This document shows positions 31,487-44,460 of a stretch of 64,000 nt of DNA, one piece after another. The DNA is from Turritopsis dohrnii (lineage: Eukaryota; Cnidaria; Hydrozoa; Anthoathecata; Oceaniidae). The stretch covers positions 1,488,001-1,552,000 of the forward strand of contig BQMF02000030.1 in the NCBI GenBank assembly GCA_027922465.2. Reading direction: 5' to 3'. Within the stretch, counting starts at the first letter, position 1, and the number at the start of each line of letters is the position of its first letter. Below the pieces are notes generated by a model, which worked only from the letters and a program-made list of their open reading frames with translations, ran no database searches and had not been told where the DNA came from. A program made the translations under genes and the position numbers.

Positions 31487-32782
31487 AGGAGTGGTATCGT
31501 CATTTCAAATTTTATGACAAATTATAGTTTAAAAAATGTATAGTTAACCTGCCTTAAAGCTTTTTTAAAAAACGTTTTACTTCCGAAGATATTGAGTTTT
31601 TAATTTTTTTATAAACCCCCGTCTTTTTTTCTGATGAAAAGCGTGTGACGTCATTGAAGAAGTTTCATTTATTTTTACTTGTTATGTCAGTGCAAAGGAG
31701 CGTATTAGTTTCTCATGTTTTCAAAAGTTATGAGTGAGAATTCAAGTGAAGAGGAATCAGATGTTCTCAGCGAAGATGAAGAATGTAGCAATGAGTTTTA
31801 TTCAAAGATTTCACAGAGAATTTTAGCGGTTTGAGCAATATGGTTTTGACCCAGTTGCTGTAAAGAACATGAAGAAGTCCGGATGATGATTTTGATGACG
31901 AAAATGCTTTACCGGAGAGAGTTGGCAACAAACAGTGATGCAAATGTGTTGCAAAGAAGTTTATGCGATCGAAGACGATAAATTTCAAAATAATTTTTTG
32001 TACAAATCAAAACGAAAAAAAAAATACATGCAATATTGAGTTGATCATTGATCGTAGTAAAATTCATATATTGAAAGTTAACGTTTTTCCAATTTTCCGT
32101 TTTCCGTGCAGGAGTTCAAGAATCAATAGCTCATTCTATGAAACAATAATGAAATAATCGGTGAAACGGAATAATATTCAAATGCCCAGTTCGAAGAGAA
32201 ACACGAAAACAAAAATCGAAAAAACACTTGCACACAGAAAGTAAAAGTTCACCTATGTATAACGAAAAGTGTAGATAAAACATTAAAGTAAAACTCGTTA
32301 TAACATGTTTTCCATCAAATTTCTTCCAAAACATGATTCTTTAAAATATAAGTGACGTAAAGATGGAAGATTGGCCTCGCTTCAACTTTGAAATGCATAT
32401 TTTTTTTAAATATGAATTTTAGGTTATCTAAACAAACTAATGTTCTGTCCTTTGGTTGAGTCACTGTCACATCCCACAGCAGCACAAATAACCATGTTTT
32501 TCATTAGATTTAAAAAAAATACTTAGTTATTGCTTGAATTTCAAAGAATACTTCCTCGATTTGAATGCAAAACATCGCATCAACACTGAATATAACTTCT
32601 TCAATGACGTCACATAATTATTACTAATTTATTCAGCGTTTTAAGCCTATGTTTTAAAGTGGCATTTTATAGCGAAAAAAAGACTTTTTTTTTCCAAATT
32701 AAATTTATTTTGTAGTATCTACATTAAAACAAGGGATATACGAAGAAAAAAATTTTTTTCAAATTTTCATGACACCACTCCT
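31487..32782. mobile_element. 1.3-kb DNA transposon derivative with gene remnants, TGAA duplication
   Basis: The inverted ends AGGAGTGGTATCGTCAT and ATGACACCACTCCT are flanked by TGAA on each side (31483-31486 and 32783-32786). Sister A units read ACCTGAACTTC here, so the empty site is known. Inside, around 31730-31970, are a short acidic coding-like start (MSENSSEEESDV) and pieces reading YGFDPVAVKNM and ALPERVGNKQ-stop-CKC, with stops and frameshifts. The latter resembles the RxGNxxWCxC core of P2X7-type intracellular domains; that likeness is tentative. Confidence 0.7.
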
Positions 32783-33660
32783 TGAACTTCATAATAAAAA
32801 CTTTTACTTGGCCTTGCGAAATAATAAAAATATCTGTGTTTCCTTTTCATCGTCAGCTTGATAGTATACAAATTTTAGAATCATACAATATTTTAAATTC
32901 GACTAGTTAATTAAAAAAGTGGTCATCAAATGATAAATAAAATAGATAGAAGTTGATGAGGAAGATGAGCTGTGCTTCAAGATTCCAGAGCTTTATAAAA
33001 ACAGGGTAGCTTATCTAGGAACATGAATTAAAAAATTGTATTATATTTAGAAAGACTAATAGAAACCTTACGCATTAAATCGATATAAACATACCCTATT
33101 GGTAGTCGTTCATATTTGTTTTGAAGCATCAAGAACTGCTTATTTATCAAGAATGACTACTAAGAATATTAGTTTCACGTAGATTATCAGTTTGGATCAT
33201 AAATGTTCTTGATTCTTTTAAGTTTTACAGCCGTACTACAACCTCTTCTATATCCATATATTCAACAAAGAAACTTTCACAGATCTACGCATGCTTCTTC
33301 GCTTCCATTTTTAAAACAACTACGGAAAACATAAGAACGTTGCATAAGACTCACATGAAACAACATTTCTACCTTGGCATCTGCGATTTAGCCATATGTT
33401 AATTATTCCTTTCACTAGAGCTTATATTTTACACTTTTAGAGTCTTTTCAAGCAAAGTACTTGCACACAATGAATATAGTGTGAGTTTAGACTGTTAAAT
33501 CATAAAAAGAATGTAAGTTGGGAACATTAATGATTTGAGTGGCTATTTCCCATCGACAAAAATTGGTCTAGGTTTGGACAGTGAAAAAAAAAAAAAAAAA
33601 AAAAAAAACACGAACGGTTTCAAAGTATTCCTTGCTTACGCAGGAATACAAAAAACAAGA

Positions 33661-35165
33661 TGCCCTACCGGGCAGAAGGATTTCTGCAAGCTTTGCTGCT
33701 GAAAATGCCACAAAAATGCAACACTAGCACACTAGTCCTGCAAAACTAAAACAGTCACATCATTCAGCTCGAGAAGCATCAGCATTAAATAAACAAAAAT
33801 ATTGATACGACTGACAATGTTCGTCAAGAAAGTCAGCCTACCATAACATAAAAAAGGGGCTTTTCTTTATGCTATCGCGGAGATCATTTATGAAGATCTG
33901 TTTTTTTGTACGCATAAGCTGAATGATTGTTACTGGATATTTGCCACCCACGTACTCCAAAAAAGTGCATCGACACAATACGAAACTTTAATTTAACCAC
34001 ATTAAATATAACGAATCCTATAAAAAGATTGTGTATACTGGCGGTAACCAACATATCCTTTGGGCAGCACAAACTAATATATAAAGTTTCTATATTGATC
34101 TCCTCAGAATGAAAAATATAAATATCACAATAATAATTACTTAGAAATTAAAGCTCATATCTAATCTAAAAGTTAAAAAAAATACAACATACGTAGGGAG
34201 AAAAGAGATAAGCTGATATAGCCAGAATACATCCAAAAATTGCTACTAAATATAGTATAAATAGCTGTATAAAGTGCATATGTTGGTGATGTTGGGGAGG
34301 AGCTGAAAGGAAGCTAAGCTGAGCTTTAAAAATCCAAAAGCTTCTAAAAATTGACTTCAACCATGCATACACATACAAAATACACGAAGGTCTTTCATAT
34401 TTAAAAAGGCTTGGAGCAAAAATAAAACAAGAAATACCTTTTCTTCCACACACCATGGCACTGTTTTCATATTTTAAACTTCAAGAAAACTTCTTTCAAA
34501 AAACAGAATAACCACACTGTAATTTAATTTTGTGAACATGATAAGTTCCCAACAGTAATGCAATTCTTTATATAAAATTATAAGCTGTATTAACTTCTTT
34601 TAAAGCCATATTTCCATCAAAGAAACTTTTAGCAAACTACACACGTTCTTTCGCTGCCATTTTTAAAACGATTTGTGGACGATCACATGGCATGGCGAAA
34701 ATCAGCCAATAAACTGTCGCTATTGAAGTTAAGGCGGCTATATTAGCACCCTTTCGTAGAAATCGGGCATTATGCACCAATCACGATTGAGACGGCTTTT
34801 TTATGAACCAATGAAATTTAAGAAACAAAAATGCGTAGGTTTGGACAGTAAGATGAAAAAAAAAAAAATCAGAAAAACACGGACGATCGTAAAGTATTTC
34901 TTGCTTACGCAGAAATCCAAAAAAAAAACACTAACGGTTTCAAAGTATTCCTTGCTTACGCAGGAATACAAAAATATAAAAAAATATCACACTACTAGGT
35001 TTGGAGGACAGAAATACGGAAAAACACGAAGAACGACAATTCGTAGGCTTTCTTGCATACACAGAAATCCAATTAAAACCTTTTTAAGGCAAGATCCGCC
35101 AAAAATCAGTGCATTGAATATAATTTATTGAATAAAAGATTTAGAGCTAAAACATATACAACAAG
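33661..35165 (+). mobile_element. Repeat family B, unit B1
   Basis: Head hairpin TGCCCTACCGGGCA, then GAAGGATTTCTGCAAG. The unit runs ~1.5 kb to a GTTTGGACAGTAAGATG-poly(A) tail with stem-loops at 34894-34918 (B type) and 34945-34969 (A type), then a third block near 35046-35070. No genuine coding region. Confidence 0.85.
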
Positions 35166-36420
35166 ATGCCCTACCGGGCAGAAGGATTTCTGCAAGCTTT
35201 GCTGCTGAAAATGCCACAAAAATGCAACACTAGCACACTAGTCCTGCAAAACTAAAACAGTCACATCATTCAGCTCGAGAAGCATCAGCATCAAATAAAC
35301 AAAAATATTGATGCGACTGACAATGTTTTCGTCAAGAAAGTCAGCCTACCATAACATAAAAAAGGGGCTTTTCTTTATGCTATCATTTATGAAGATCTGT
35401 TTTTTTGTACGAATAAGCTGAATGATTGTTACTGGATATTTGCCACCCACGTACTCCAAAAAAGTGCATCGACACAATACGAAACTTTAATTTAACCACA
35501 TTAAATATAACGAATCCTATAAAAAGATTGTGTATACTGGCGGTAACCAACATATCGTTTGGGCAGCACAAACTAATATATAAAGTTTCTATATTGATCT
35601 CTCCTCAGAATGAAAAATATAAATATCACAATAATAATTACTTAGAAATTAAAGCTCATATCTAATCTAAAAGTTAAAAAAAAAAATACAACATACGTAG
35701 GGAGAAAAGAGATAAGCTGATATAGCCAGAATACATCCAAAAATTGCTACTAAATATAGTATAAATAGCTGTATAAAGTGCATATGTTGGTGGTGTTGGG
35801 GAGGAGCTGAAAGGAAGCTAAGCTGAGCTTTAAAAATCCAAAAGCTTCTAAAAATTGACTTCAAACATGCATACACATACAAAATACACGAAGGTCTTTC
35901 ATATTTAAAAAGGCTTGGAGCAAAAATAAAACAAGAAATACCTTTTCTTCCACACACCATGTATTGGCACTGTTTTCATATTTTAAACTTCAAGAAAACT
36001 TCTTTCAAAAAACAGAATAACCACACTGTAATTTAATTTTGTGAACATGATAAGTTCCCAACAGTAATGCAATTCTTTATATAAAATTATAAGCTGTATT
36101 AACTTCTTTTAAAGCCATATTTCCATCAAAGAAACTTTTAGCAAACTACACACGTTCTTTCGCTGCCATTTTTAAAACGTTTTGTGGACGATCACATGGC
36201 ATGGCGAAAATCAGCCAATAAACTATCGATATTGAAGTTAGGGTGGCTATATTAGCACCCTTTCGTAGAAATCGGGCATTATGTACCAATCACGATTGAG
36301 ACGGCTTTTTTATGAACCAATCAAATTGGAGAAACAAATATGACTAGGTTTGGACAGTAAGATGAAAAAAAAAAAAAAACAAAGACGATCGTAAAGGCTT
36401 TCTTGCTTACGCAGAAATCC
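35166..36420 (+). mobile_element. Repeat family B, unit B2
   Basis: A head-to-tail copy of B1, about 1255 bp, highly similar through 36360. Its tail stem-loop at 36395-36420 contains GCAGAAATCC, complementary to its own head GGATTTCTGC. Confidence 0.85.
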
Positions 36421-36439
36421 AAAAATAAAATGTTGTTGG

Positions 36440-36780
36440 CAAAATTTCGGATTTCAAGCTGTGCTGCAAAATCATAATCGTTCACTTCACTAAAACAACA
36501 CATGAAAAATGTCTAAGCAATTTTAGGATACGAACTTCCTAAATAACATAGTATAACATAATAATAAATTAGGAAAAAAACATTTTGTCTCCCACCTACG
36601 GTACCATGCTTTGATATGGGAAAAAAGTCAGCTGATGATTGTATACCACCGTGTAACGTCAACACGAAAGTTGGAAGATGATGATGATGATGAAGATGAA
36701 GAACAAAATCGGAAACTGACATTCGCTTATCTCGTGAATTTACTATGACTCCTCGCTCGCTTATGCTCGCTGCGGGGGCA
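36440..36780. mobile_element. Repeat family C, tail fragment
   Basis: Shares with 45232-45590 the stretches AAATAACAYAGTATAAYATA, CCACCGTGTAACGTCAACAC, a (GAT)n run and the end CTCGCT...GCTCGCTGCGGGGGCA. The head half is absent. Confidence 0.75.
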
Positions 36781-37260
36781 ATTAAATTTGTGCCGATAAC
36801 CAGCAGTGAACACTATATATGTGGATATGTTACATTCGTTACATAAATCAAACAAGACGACCCGAGATTTCGTGTTGTGTGTTTTGTGTGTTTTTAAGAA
36901 GAGGGCTCCCCTACAATAAGGCCCTAATATACTCGAGGGCATATCGGGCGCAAGAGCGAAATTTATAATAAACCCGTTCTGCATAATCCTACGTGTCTTG
37001 GTACATGTGTGACCATGTGTGACCTCCCTGTTTATCTTTCTGTTTTGTGCTATTATAGAGGTAAGACAGGTCAAATTTTGGAGGAAATGGAATTCAGAGT
37101 TGGAATATTTTTATGTTTTCCGTAAAAAAGAAGTTTCAAACATGAGTTTGAAAGAACGACAAACCAAGATAAAGTTTATGTTCATAACACAAATAAAATT
37201 AAGCAAGAATAAGCAGATGCAATGTTTTAAAATAATCTGCAAGTGTAACCATGGAAACAA
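36781..37260. other. Unassigned stretch between repeats
   Basis: Contains a C/G-richer segment (36860-36990) but no supported gene. Open frames on both strands lack homologous motifs. Confidence 0.4.
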
Positions 37261-38230
37261 GAAACGTTTATGGTGTAAACGAAACTTAATTAATAAAGAC
37301 CAGTAACAAAAAGAAATATATTTCCATGAGCGGTAACCATGGATACAAGTCATACTTTTTATTTACATAGACGTTTTAAGACAAACGTGAGCCAAAGAAA
37401 ATAGAAATTAATGTCTTCTTGGAAAAAAATTAAAAATAAACAAAAACGAACAGTCTATACAATATGAGAAACGTTTATGGTGTACTTAATTAAAGACCAA
37501 AAATTGAAACAAAAGAAATATACTTCTGAGGATACATATATTTTGTATTTACATTGACGTTTTAAGAAAAAATGTGAGCCAAAGAAGCTAAAAATTAATG
37601 TCTTCATGGAAACAAATTAGAAATAAGCAAAAACGAAAAGTCTATACAATATAAGAAACGTTTATGGTGTACTTAATTAAAGACCAAAAATTGAAACAAA
37701 AGAAATATACTTCTGATGATGCATATATTTTGTATTTACATTGACGTTTTAAGAAAAATTGTGAGCCAAAGAAGATAGAAATTAATGTCTTCTTGGAAAA
37801 AAATTAAAAATAAACAAAAACGAAAAGTCTATACAATATAAGAAACGTTTATGGTGTACTTAATTAAAGACCAAAAATTAAAACAAAAGAAATATACTTC
37901 TGAGGATACATATATTTTGTATTTACATTGACGTTTTAAGAAAAAATGTGAGCCAAAGAAGATAAAAATTAATGTCTTCTTGGAAACAAATTAGAAATAA
38001 GCAAAAACGAAAAAGTCTATACAATATAAGAAACGTTTAAGGTGTACTTAATTAAAGACCAAAATTTGAAACAAAAGAAATATACTTCTGAGGATGCATA
38101 TATTTTGTATTTACATTGCTCTTTTAAGAAAAATTGTGAGCCAAAGAAGATAAAAATTAATGTTTTCTTGGAAAAAAATAGAAACAAACAAAAACGAAAG
38201 CCTGTACAAAATAATGAAAGCAAAACAAAA
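37261..38230. repeat. 187-bp tandem repeat array, about five units
   Basis: GAAACGTTTATGG starts at 37261, 37468, 37655, 37842 and 38030; the last intervals are 187, 187 and 188 bp. Each unit carries AATTAAAGACCAAAAATTGA and GACGTTTTAAGAAAA. It is very AT-rich and not coding. Confidence 0.88.
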
Positions 38231-38249
38231 TAAACAAATAAACAAATCA

Positions 38250-38965
38250 AATAACAAACGGTTTTCAAATTAGAGTGAAAAACTTAAACTGCTTCTACTG
38301 AAGCTTCTACTTAATTGTAGGCGATCTTCGAAGCTTAATAACACAAGCGTAAATAGATTTCAAAGCGATACTTCGAATTAAAAACAACTGAAATGTTTCT
38401 TTATTTTCTTCGTAGGGAAAGTTCCTTATTTCGTGAGTATGTCAGTTATGAGTTTAAAAGAACGACAAATCCAGATAAAATTTCCTTTCATAATGCAAAT
38501 AAAATTAACGTAAGAATATACAGACGCAATGTTTTGAAATAAACTGCAAGTGTAACCATGGAAACAAGAAACGTTTATGTCGTACTTAATTAATAAAGAC
38601 CAGAAATTGTAACAAAAAATATACTTCTATGGATACATATCATATTTTGTATTTACATTGACGTTTTAAGAAAAATATGAGCCAAAGAAGAAAAAAAGTT
38701 AATGTTTTCTTCGAAAAAAATTAGAAATACACACAATTGAAAAGTCTATACAAAATAATGAGAACAGAACAAAATAAATAAATAAACAAATCAAATAACA
38801 AACAAGAATAGTTTATCAGACGGTTTTCAAATTAGAGTGAAAAACTAAAACTGCTTCTACTGAAGCTTCTACTTAATTGTAGGCGATCTTCGAAGCTTAA
38901 TAACACAAGCGTAAATAGATTTCAAAGCGATACTTCGAATTAAAGATTACTGGAAGTCCTCCTTT
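38250..38965. repeat. Tandem duplication of the array's flank plus a sixth 187-bp unit
   Basis: The block TTTTCAAATTAGAGTGAAAA...TAGATTTCAAAGCGATACTT occurs at about 38258-38380 and again at about 38823-38945. Between the two lies a further diverged unit (GAAACGTTTATGT at about 38573). This is a segmental duplication of about 565 bp. Confidence 0.85.
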
Positions 38966-39010
38966 TTCTCTTCGTAGTTTACATTACAGCAAAGCAAGAT
39001 GTCGAGATAT

Positions 39011-39252
39011 TAATACACCTTTCCCGTAATTGATTGCGCAATATTTTTATCATGCTCTACCTCGTTTTCAATATGCTATACCATGACAACCGAATCTCCT
39101 GTGCTCAATCATTAACACTATCACAATCATTACACTAATTGCTCATTACTGAAATGAGTCCCGTGCCATTCTGTTGCCATATCAACCTTTGCAAAAACGA
39201 GGCGGAGTATGGTAAAAAGTATTGCGCAATCAATTACGGGAAAGGTGTATTA
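39011..39252. mobile_element. Foldback MITE with 40-bp TIRs
   Basis: A 242-bp element. The left end TAATACACCTTTCCCGTAAT and its near-perfect inverted partner at 39213-39252 form TIRs of about 40 bp. Possible TA duplication. Non-coding. Confidence 0.85.
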
Positions 39253-39290
39253 GTTTATTGAAATACATTTACATATGCTGCAGTGAATCC

Positions 39291-39442
39291 AGAGGTTAGT
39301 CACAACTTGTGAAGAAGCACATTAACACAATTTGTGAATTCAATCTATATTACCAATGGGATTCTCTGAACGTTTTTCTTTTATGATTAAATTGCTAAAA
39401 CTTTTCTTAACAAATTGCGACTACCATCTAGATCCGCCGCTG
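39291..39442. mobile_element. hAT-like MITE (CAGYGGCGGATC family), copy 2, in a gene 3' UTR
   Basis: Ends CAGTGAATCCAGAGG and TCTAGATCCGCCGCTG with inner AGTCRCAA/TTGCGACT. It ends 14 bp beyond the stop codon of the minus-strand receptor gene, so it should lie in that gene's 3' UTR. Confidence 0.75.
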
Positions 39443-39456
39443 CATGTGTATAAATT

Positions 39457-42400
39457 CTATTGACAAAGACGTTTTCTCAAAACACTCTGTATCCCATACA
39501 AAACCAAAAACACGATTGGATTCAAAAGTATCTCAAGAATTCCGTACACATCCAGCATCTTCGACACTGATCCTTCATTGGATAAACTGTAAACGTACAG
39601 AAATGAGCGGAAAAGATTCACATTCACTAGGATAACCAAACTGGTTAGCGATGCTGTTTCCAAATGATTCACCAAACTATCTTTATAAGGTTCCACCGAC
39701 AAATGTACGATCAACAGACATACTATGATTGGTCCGATAAATCCGGATCTGTACAATGGATCAATAAGAAAAACAGTAAAAAATGCCACCAGAAGTCGCC
39801 CAAATAACCGCCACGAATCCCAATACAACGAATCACCACGATCATCATATCGGAATGGTTCTTCAAAGATTTTCAACAAATCGGTTTTAGCACTTGTTTC
39901 GTCCGTTTCGCACTTCGGTTGTATGTCATTCTTCCTTTTGGTCACATAAATGTAAACGATGGGAGCGATGACTGGTAACAGCAGACACAAGAAGAATGTT
40001 TTTAATCTGATCTGGTTGGATTTGATCATCCGTAACGACAAATACAGCGCCATTGGAAACGGTACCACCCATAAGACTAATACAACCAGCAGAAAGTACT
40101 GCCACCACGTCCAACAACTGACCACTCCACTGATATAAAGCACTGGGTTATTATCGACATACCTGCAGTTGACCATCACCATGCAAAACGTGGCAAGTGT
40201 TTTGTAATTCAAGACTAACAGCCTCATAAAACTGACGTAGATGCGGTTGAGTGATGTCTTGTATAAATGTTTTTCCGGCTTTGTAACTTTTGATATACAT
40301 TCGAGATTTTCGTTCAAAACGCCTGGTATCATTCCCACAAGGTTCTCATCAGTGCTGTTATCAACTTCAGTGTCATTACTTGAGCTGTTTATATATGTCG
40401 TTATTCGATCATTTGACCTAATACCACTCATCTCAGATTTTTTAGTTCTTATTTTTCTTACAAGGATCAATACAACCCATAACAGTGCTACTGGAATCAA
40501 CATGGTCAATGGGAAAACAAAGTCTCTGATAACAACTTTTGTTAGATCATCCAATGATTTGGTTGGGCAAAATGTGGAAGGTATTTTTGCAAAATCCAAG
40601 TTGAAAATGGCGGTTAAAATGGAATCTACACCAGATGTTCCATACTGTTCGTTTAGGTTAATGTTGATCAAAGCTTTGAGTTGATAAAATGCAACTACCA
40701 CGTTAAAAATACCCGATATTCTTCCCGAACTCTCCTTCTCCTCCCCTTCGGTTTCTGCCAAGTTGTCGTCGCTGGTTTCACTGATATTTCTTACAAGCGT
40801 ATCGTCAACTATGTTTTCGTTATTCCCTTCGTCACTGCTTTCTTCAGCATCGTGATTGCTTTGAACATTTTCTTTTTCCGCATCTTCCATTTCTTTGTTG
40901 AGACTGTCTTTAGATGTTGCTACAACATCCTTGAATTCAACACCTTTACCAGAAACACCATTTGACTCGTTTATTTCCATCTTGTCTAGATTGTCTTCAC
41001 ATGCTCTTTCATTGTCTTCGAATTCAAAATTTTCACCATTAGCACCATTTCTCGCGTTCGTTTCCATCCGGTCTAAATCATCTACAAATTCAGTTTCGTT
41101 GGTCTCGAATTCAACATCTTCAGCAGTAACACAACTGTTCACCTTCATTTCCATCCTGTCTAGCTTGTCTTCCCCTTCTGTTTCATGGTCGACATCTGTC
41201 GCAGCTTCCAACTCGTCCTCGTCGCTCTTCTTTGGATAAACTGAGCACATTCGTTTCAATGTTTCTTTCAGTTTTTTTCCAATCACCGGTATCTTGTCAA
41301 TGTATGCAATAACAGTCGTGTAGATCATTGCAAATACTCCAAAAATCAACCAGAAGAGTACTGGTCTTTTGCACTTCGAGCTTTTTATACACTTTGGAGA
41401 TATATAATCGACATGATAACCTTCTAAACATTGACCACAAAGCACTCCCGTCCGGAATTTCGCACAACTGTTGATTGAACTACATTTGGAGTTTTTATTA
41501 GTGCAACAGTAACCTTCTGGACAAGCTAAGAAGGATACTTTACTTCCTCCACTTTTGTAGCCCCAAAAGTTATCAGTGCTTATTATTTCGCCATCGCAAA
41601 ATCCACCAGCTGGACATGAATTGCAAGTTTGTTGGTGAGACGTGTAAGTTTCATTGGTTGTGGTGTTAATTTGAACAGACAGACTTATTTTTTCGCTTCC
41701 ACCAAGCAGCGCATAAGTACCTCTCTTGCATGGTGTGCAGTAAAATAAGTAGATGTCACTAGTAAATCCTCTGTTTGTGCGTTTTTCAGGATTACTGTTC
41801 TTTGGGCAAGAAATTTGAAAATTGACTTCTTTGTGATTCTTATCATATTGAGAATAAATGTCAGTTTCTTTTCCGAGATAAACCGATGCAATGACTGTTT
41901 TTGGCAGTAACTGCGATACGAATAACGTGACACCATCGACAAACATAAGACTTGGTTGACCTGACACCAAATGGAGAATTCTACCGGTGTTTCTTATAAT
42001 TAAAAATGTGCAGTTTTGCATAATGATGAAGTTAGGGGACCGAAGTTGTTGATTATCGATACCGATTCCAGCTCCTGCCACATACATGAAAGAACTATTT
42101 AAAATCACAATATCACCTTCTGTTGCTACCAAAAGTGTATTGTATGCTGTGGTATTGATGACATATAAATTTGAAATATTTGCATTACTGATACGGAAAC
42201 TAAAAACAGATCCAATTTCGCTATTCTTTATCCGTAAATCATTTAAAGTACTAGATGTGACAGCATGCCAATAAAACCCTGACTCTGCGGTGGTCCTTTT
42301 TATGCGAATGTTATTCAAATGTAAATTTTTAACCGTCTTTAATTCGAATATCACTTCTCCAGTAGCATCTCCATGTATCTGAACGTCATCGATGCTTGCG

Positions 42401-44177
42401 GCGTCGACCCTTTTTGTGTAAATATTCGTGAAGATTTCATTATATTGAAACAACAGGTGACTGACTTGTAGCTTCTTAGACTCAACAATGATTAAGCCAA
42501 AAAACATGGCATTTTGAGCAAATTTCAGCTTTTTAAATCTGCAGACAGCTCTCGCGCACGTTATTCCTGTAAAATTTCCTTCATTTTTGTATAAAGAAAA
42601 TGACTTCACTGATAAAGTTTTATATTGACCCCAAATAAAAAATATAGTGCTTCTCACATGGCTCTTTGTGTTCCGTCCAATGAAATCTTCTATTGCTACG
42701 TTGCTTCCATTTTGAATAATTATATGGCTTCTCTGCTTCACACTTGTAAATGTATTGTTTGTATACTCAAGGCGCTTCAACGTGAATTTTAGTGACATAC
42801 TAATATGTATTGCAAATGTGTTTTCGTTATTGACAATTTTCAAATTCTCGATTGTAACCCTGCTTTGAATTGCATTCAATACCAGGAGATTCCTGTTGTC
42901 GTAAACATAAATGTCTTTAACGACACCGTCACAGACGTTTATGCCCATTCCGTCGTAATCAATATTTCTGTTGACGCTTGTATTATTACGGAATGTTGTG
43001 TTTATAAGCTGCATGTTTGGACACTTTTGGATAGTTATGAAATAGAGCCATCCTTCCACTACCATGCCCTCAAAAACAGTTCCGTTCATAAGAACTGAGT
43101 TAACCTTGACAATTTCAATTCGAGCAAGGGGAAGTTGTATCTGGACGCAGCAGTTGTGTAATTCAACTGATTTGCTCTTGGTTATATAGAATGAAAATCT
43201 TCTTTGAAAACTTGCATCACTCACATGCACGCTGATGCAACCAAAAATATACAAGAAGGCTCTTTTGTGTATGGAGTCAAATTTCGCGTTCCTCACATTG
43301 ACGTAAGCTGCATACGTTCTACCTAATTGCATGATCTCATTTGAACTTGACAGAATTTCGGAATCTTCTATTGAAATCATGAACGGCCCTTCTATATGAC
43401 TGATGATACCTAATGACATAGATGTGTTCCGAATGTAAAGAAGTTGACCTTTACCATCAGCTTGGTGATCTTCCATCTTTTTTTTCAACACGATAAAGTT
43501 TGATACTTTGTTACTTGGATAGACGTGACAGCCTGTAACGACAATAGCACTTCCGTCGCGGTCTAGTTTCCCAATGTTCTTCACCAAACCAATATCTTTA
43601 AAAGCTATACTATCAACACGAATATCTAAATATGGGTCATGGCTGAAAAACACAAATTCTGAATCGGCTCCACCAACCAGGGTAGGTTTGAAGTGATTCT
43701 GTGGATAACCGCTAATGTTGACCGACATTGGTTTGTTGATAGTGATAGTTTGGTTGATTTCATAAAGAAAGGAGGAATTGAAACCTCCATCTATCAAAAT
43801 AACGTCATTGTGTAACACGGTGCTGTTGAAAATAAACTGTAATGATTGACATGGATTTATGACATTCCCACATTGCATCTCGTCTATTCCAACCATGGAA
43901 ACATGATAAACCGCTGCTTGGTTGCCTGGTAACAAAAACGTTGATCAATGCAAAGGTTTCAAAAATACTTTAATTTACTTCAAACGCGGAAAACGGGTTA
44001 TAACATTTTCTTGTTTATACATATGCCACATCTCAAATATCCATTTACAGTAAGAACCACCCCGATCTTACAGTATCACTCAATTATCAAAGAACGAAAA
44101 GAATCGATTACATGAAGAAAACACCTACCGTTCAACTGCAGCATCCAGAGGACAAAACAACCAAGTAGACCAATCAT
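39457..44177 (-). CDS. Large beta-helix, cysteine-rich, multi-pass membrane receptor-like protein
   Basis: Two exons on the minus strand: 44129..44177 (ATG, MIGLLGCFVLWMLQLN, an evident signal peptide, phase 1) and 39457..43925. The intron of 203 bp is GT/AG and the joined CDS is 1505 aa. Residues ~17-730 contain CGNVINPCQSLQFIF and many short beta-strand repeats with N-glycosylation sites, typical of a right-handed beta-helix ectodomain. Residues ~735-860 are Cys-rich (CTPCKRGTY, CNSCPAGGFC, CPEGYCC, RTGVLCGQCLEGY). A first TM lies near 870-890, then a ~170-residue acidic Glu/Asp-rich loop, then about eight further hydrophobic segments to the end (including WWQYFLLVVLVLWVV, GRLLVAFFTVFLI, IIVCLLIVHLSVEPYKD). 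It is probably a cell-surface protein with a polytopic C-terminal half. I recognise the architecture from invertebrate genomes but know no function. Confidence 0.85.
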
Positions 44178-44460
44178 ACTGAAAAATGTATGCAGTAGTT
44201 TGAGAACTTCTTAGTTCGTATAACGGCTAGTGATTTAATCCACTTTTTTATATACAACACAACAACTATTTTTCTTGCTTATGAAACAGTAAGTAAGTTC
44301 TGGTAACGAGGTGGACACACAGATTAAATGATTGGGGAAGTTAGTAATTATTTTAATGAGTTGATAATTGTCCAAATTGATTGATATTGACAGGTTTCAC
44401 TATGACATGAGAACTTAACTAACAGAAACAATTGACACTCACTTTGATTAATTCTTAAGA

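Larger units (their letters stand above)
28151..33660 (+). mobile_element. Repeat family A, unit A4, split by two insertions
   Basis: The head is at 28151-28418. A-unit sequence resumes at about 31331-31486 and again at 32787-33660, ending with a poly(A) run and the tail stem-loop (33625-33649). It is interrupted by 28419-31330 and by 31487-32782. Like A3 it lacks the hAT-like MITE. It is more diverged than A1/A2. Confidence 0.8.

Noticed and set aside
33884..35960. Repeated 60-97-codon ORFs in family B units and again near 62000
   Set aside because: The same positions are open on both strands and vary by indels among copies; they are repeat-borne frames without protein features.
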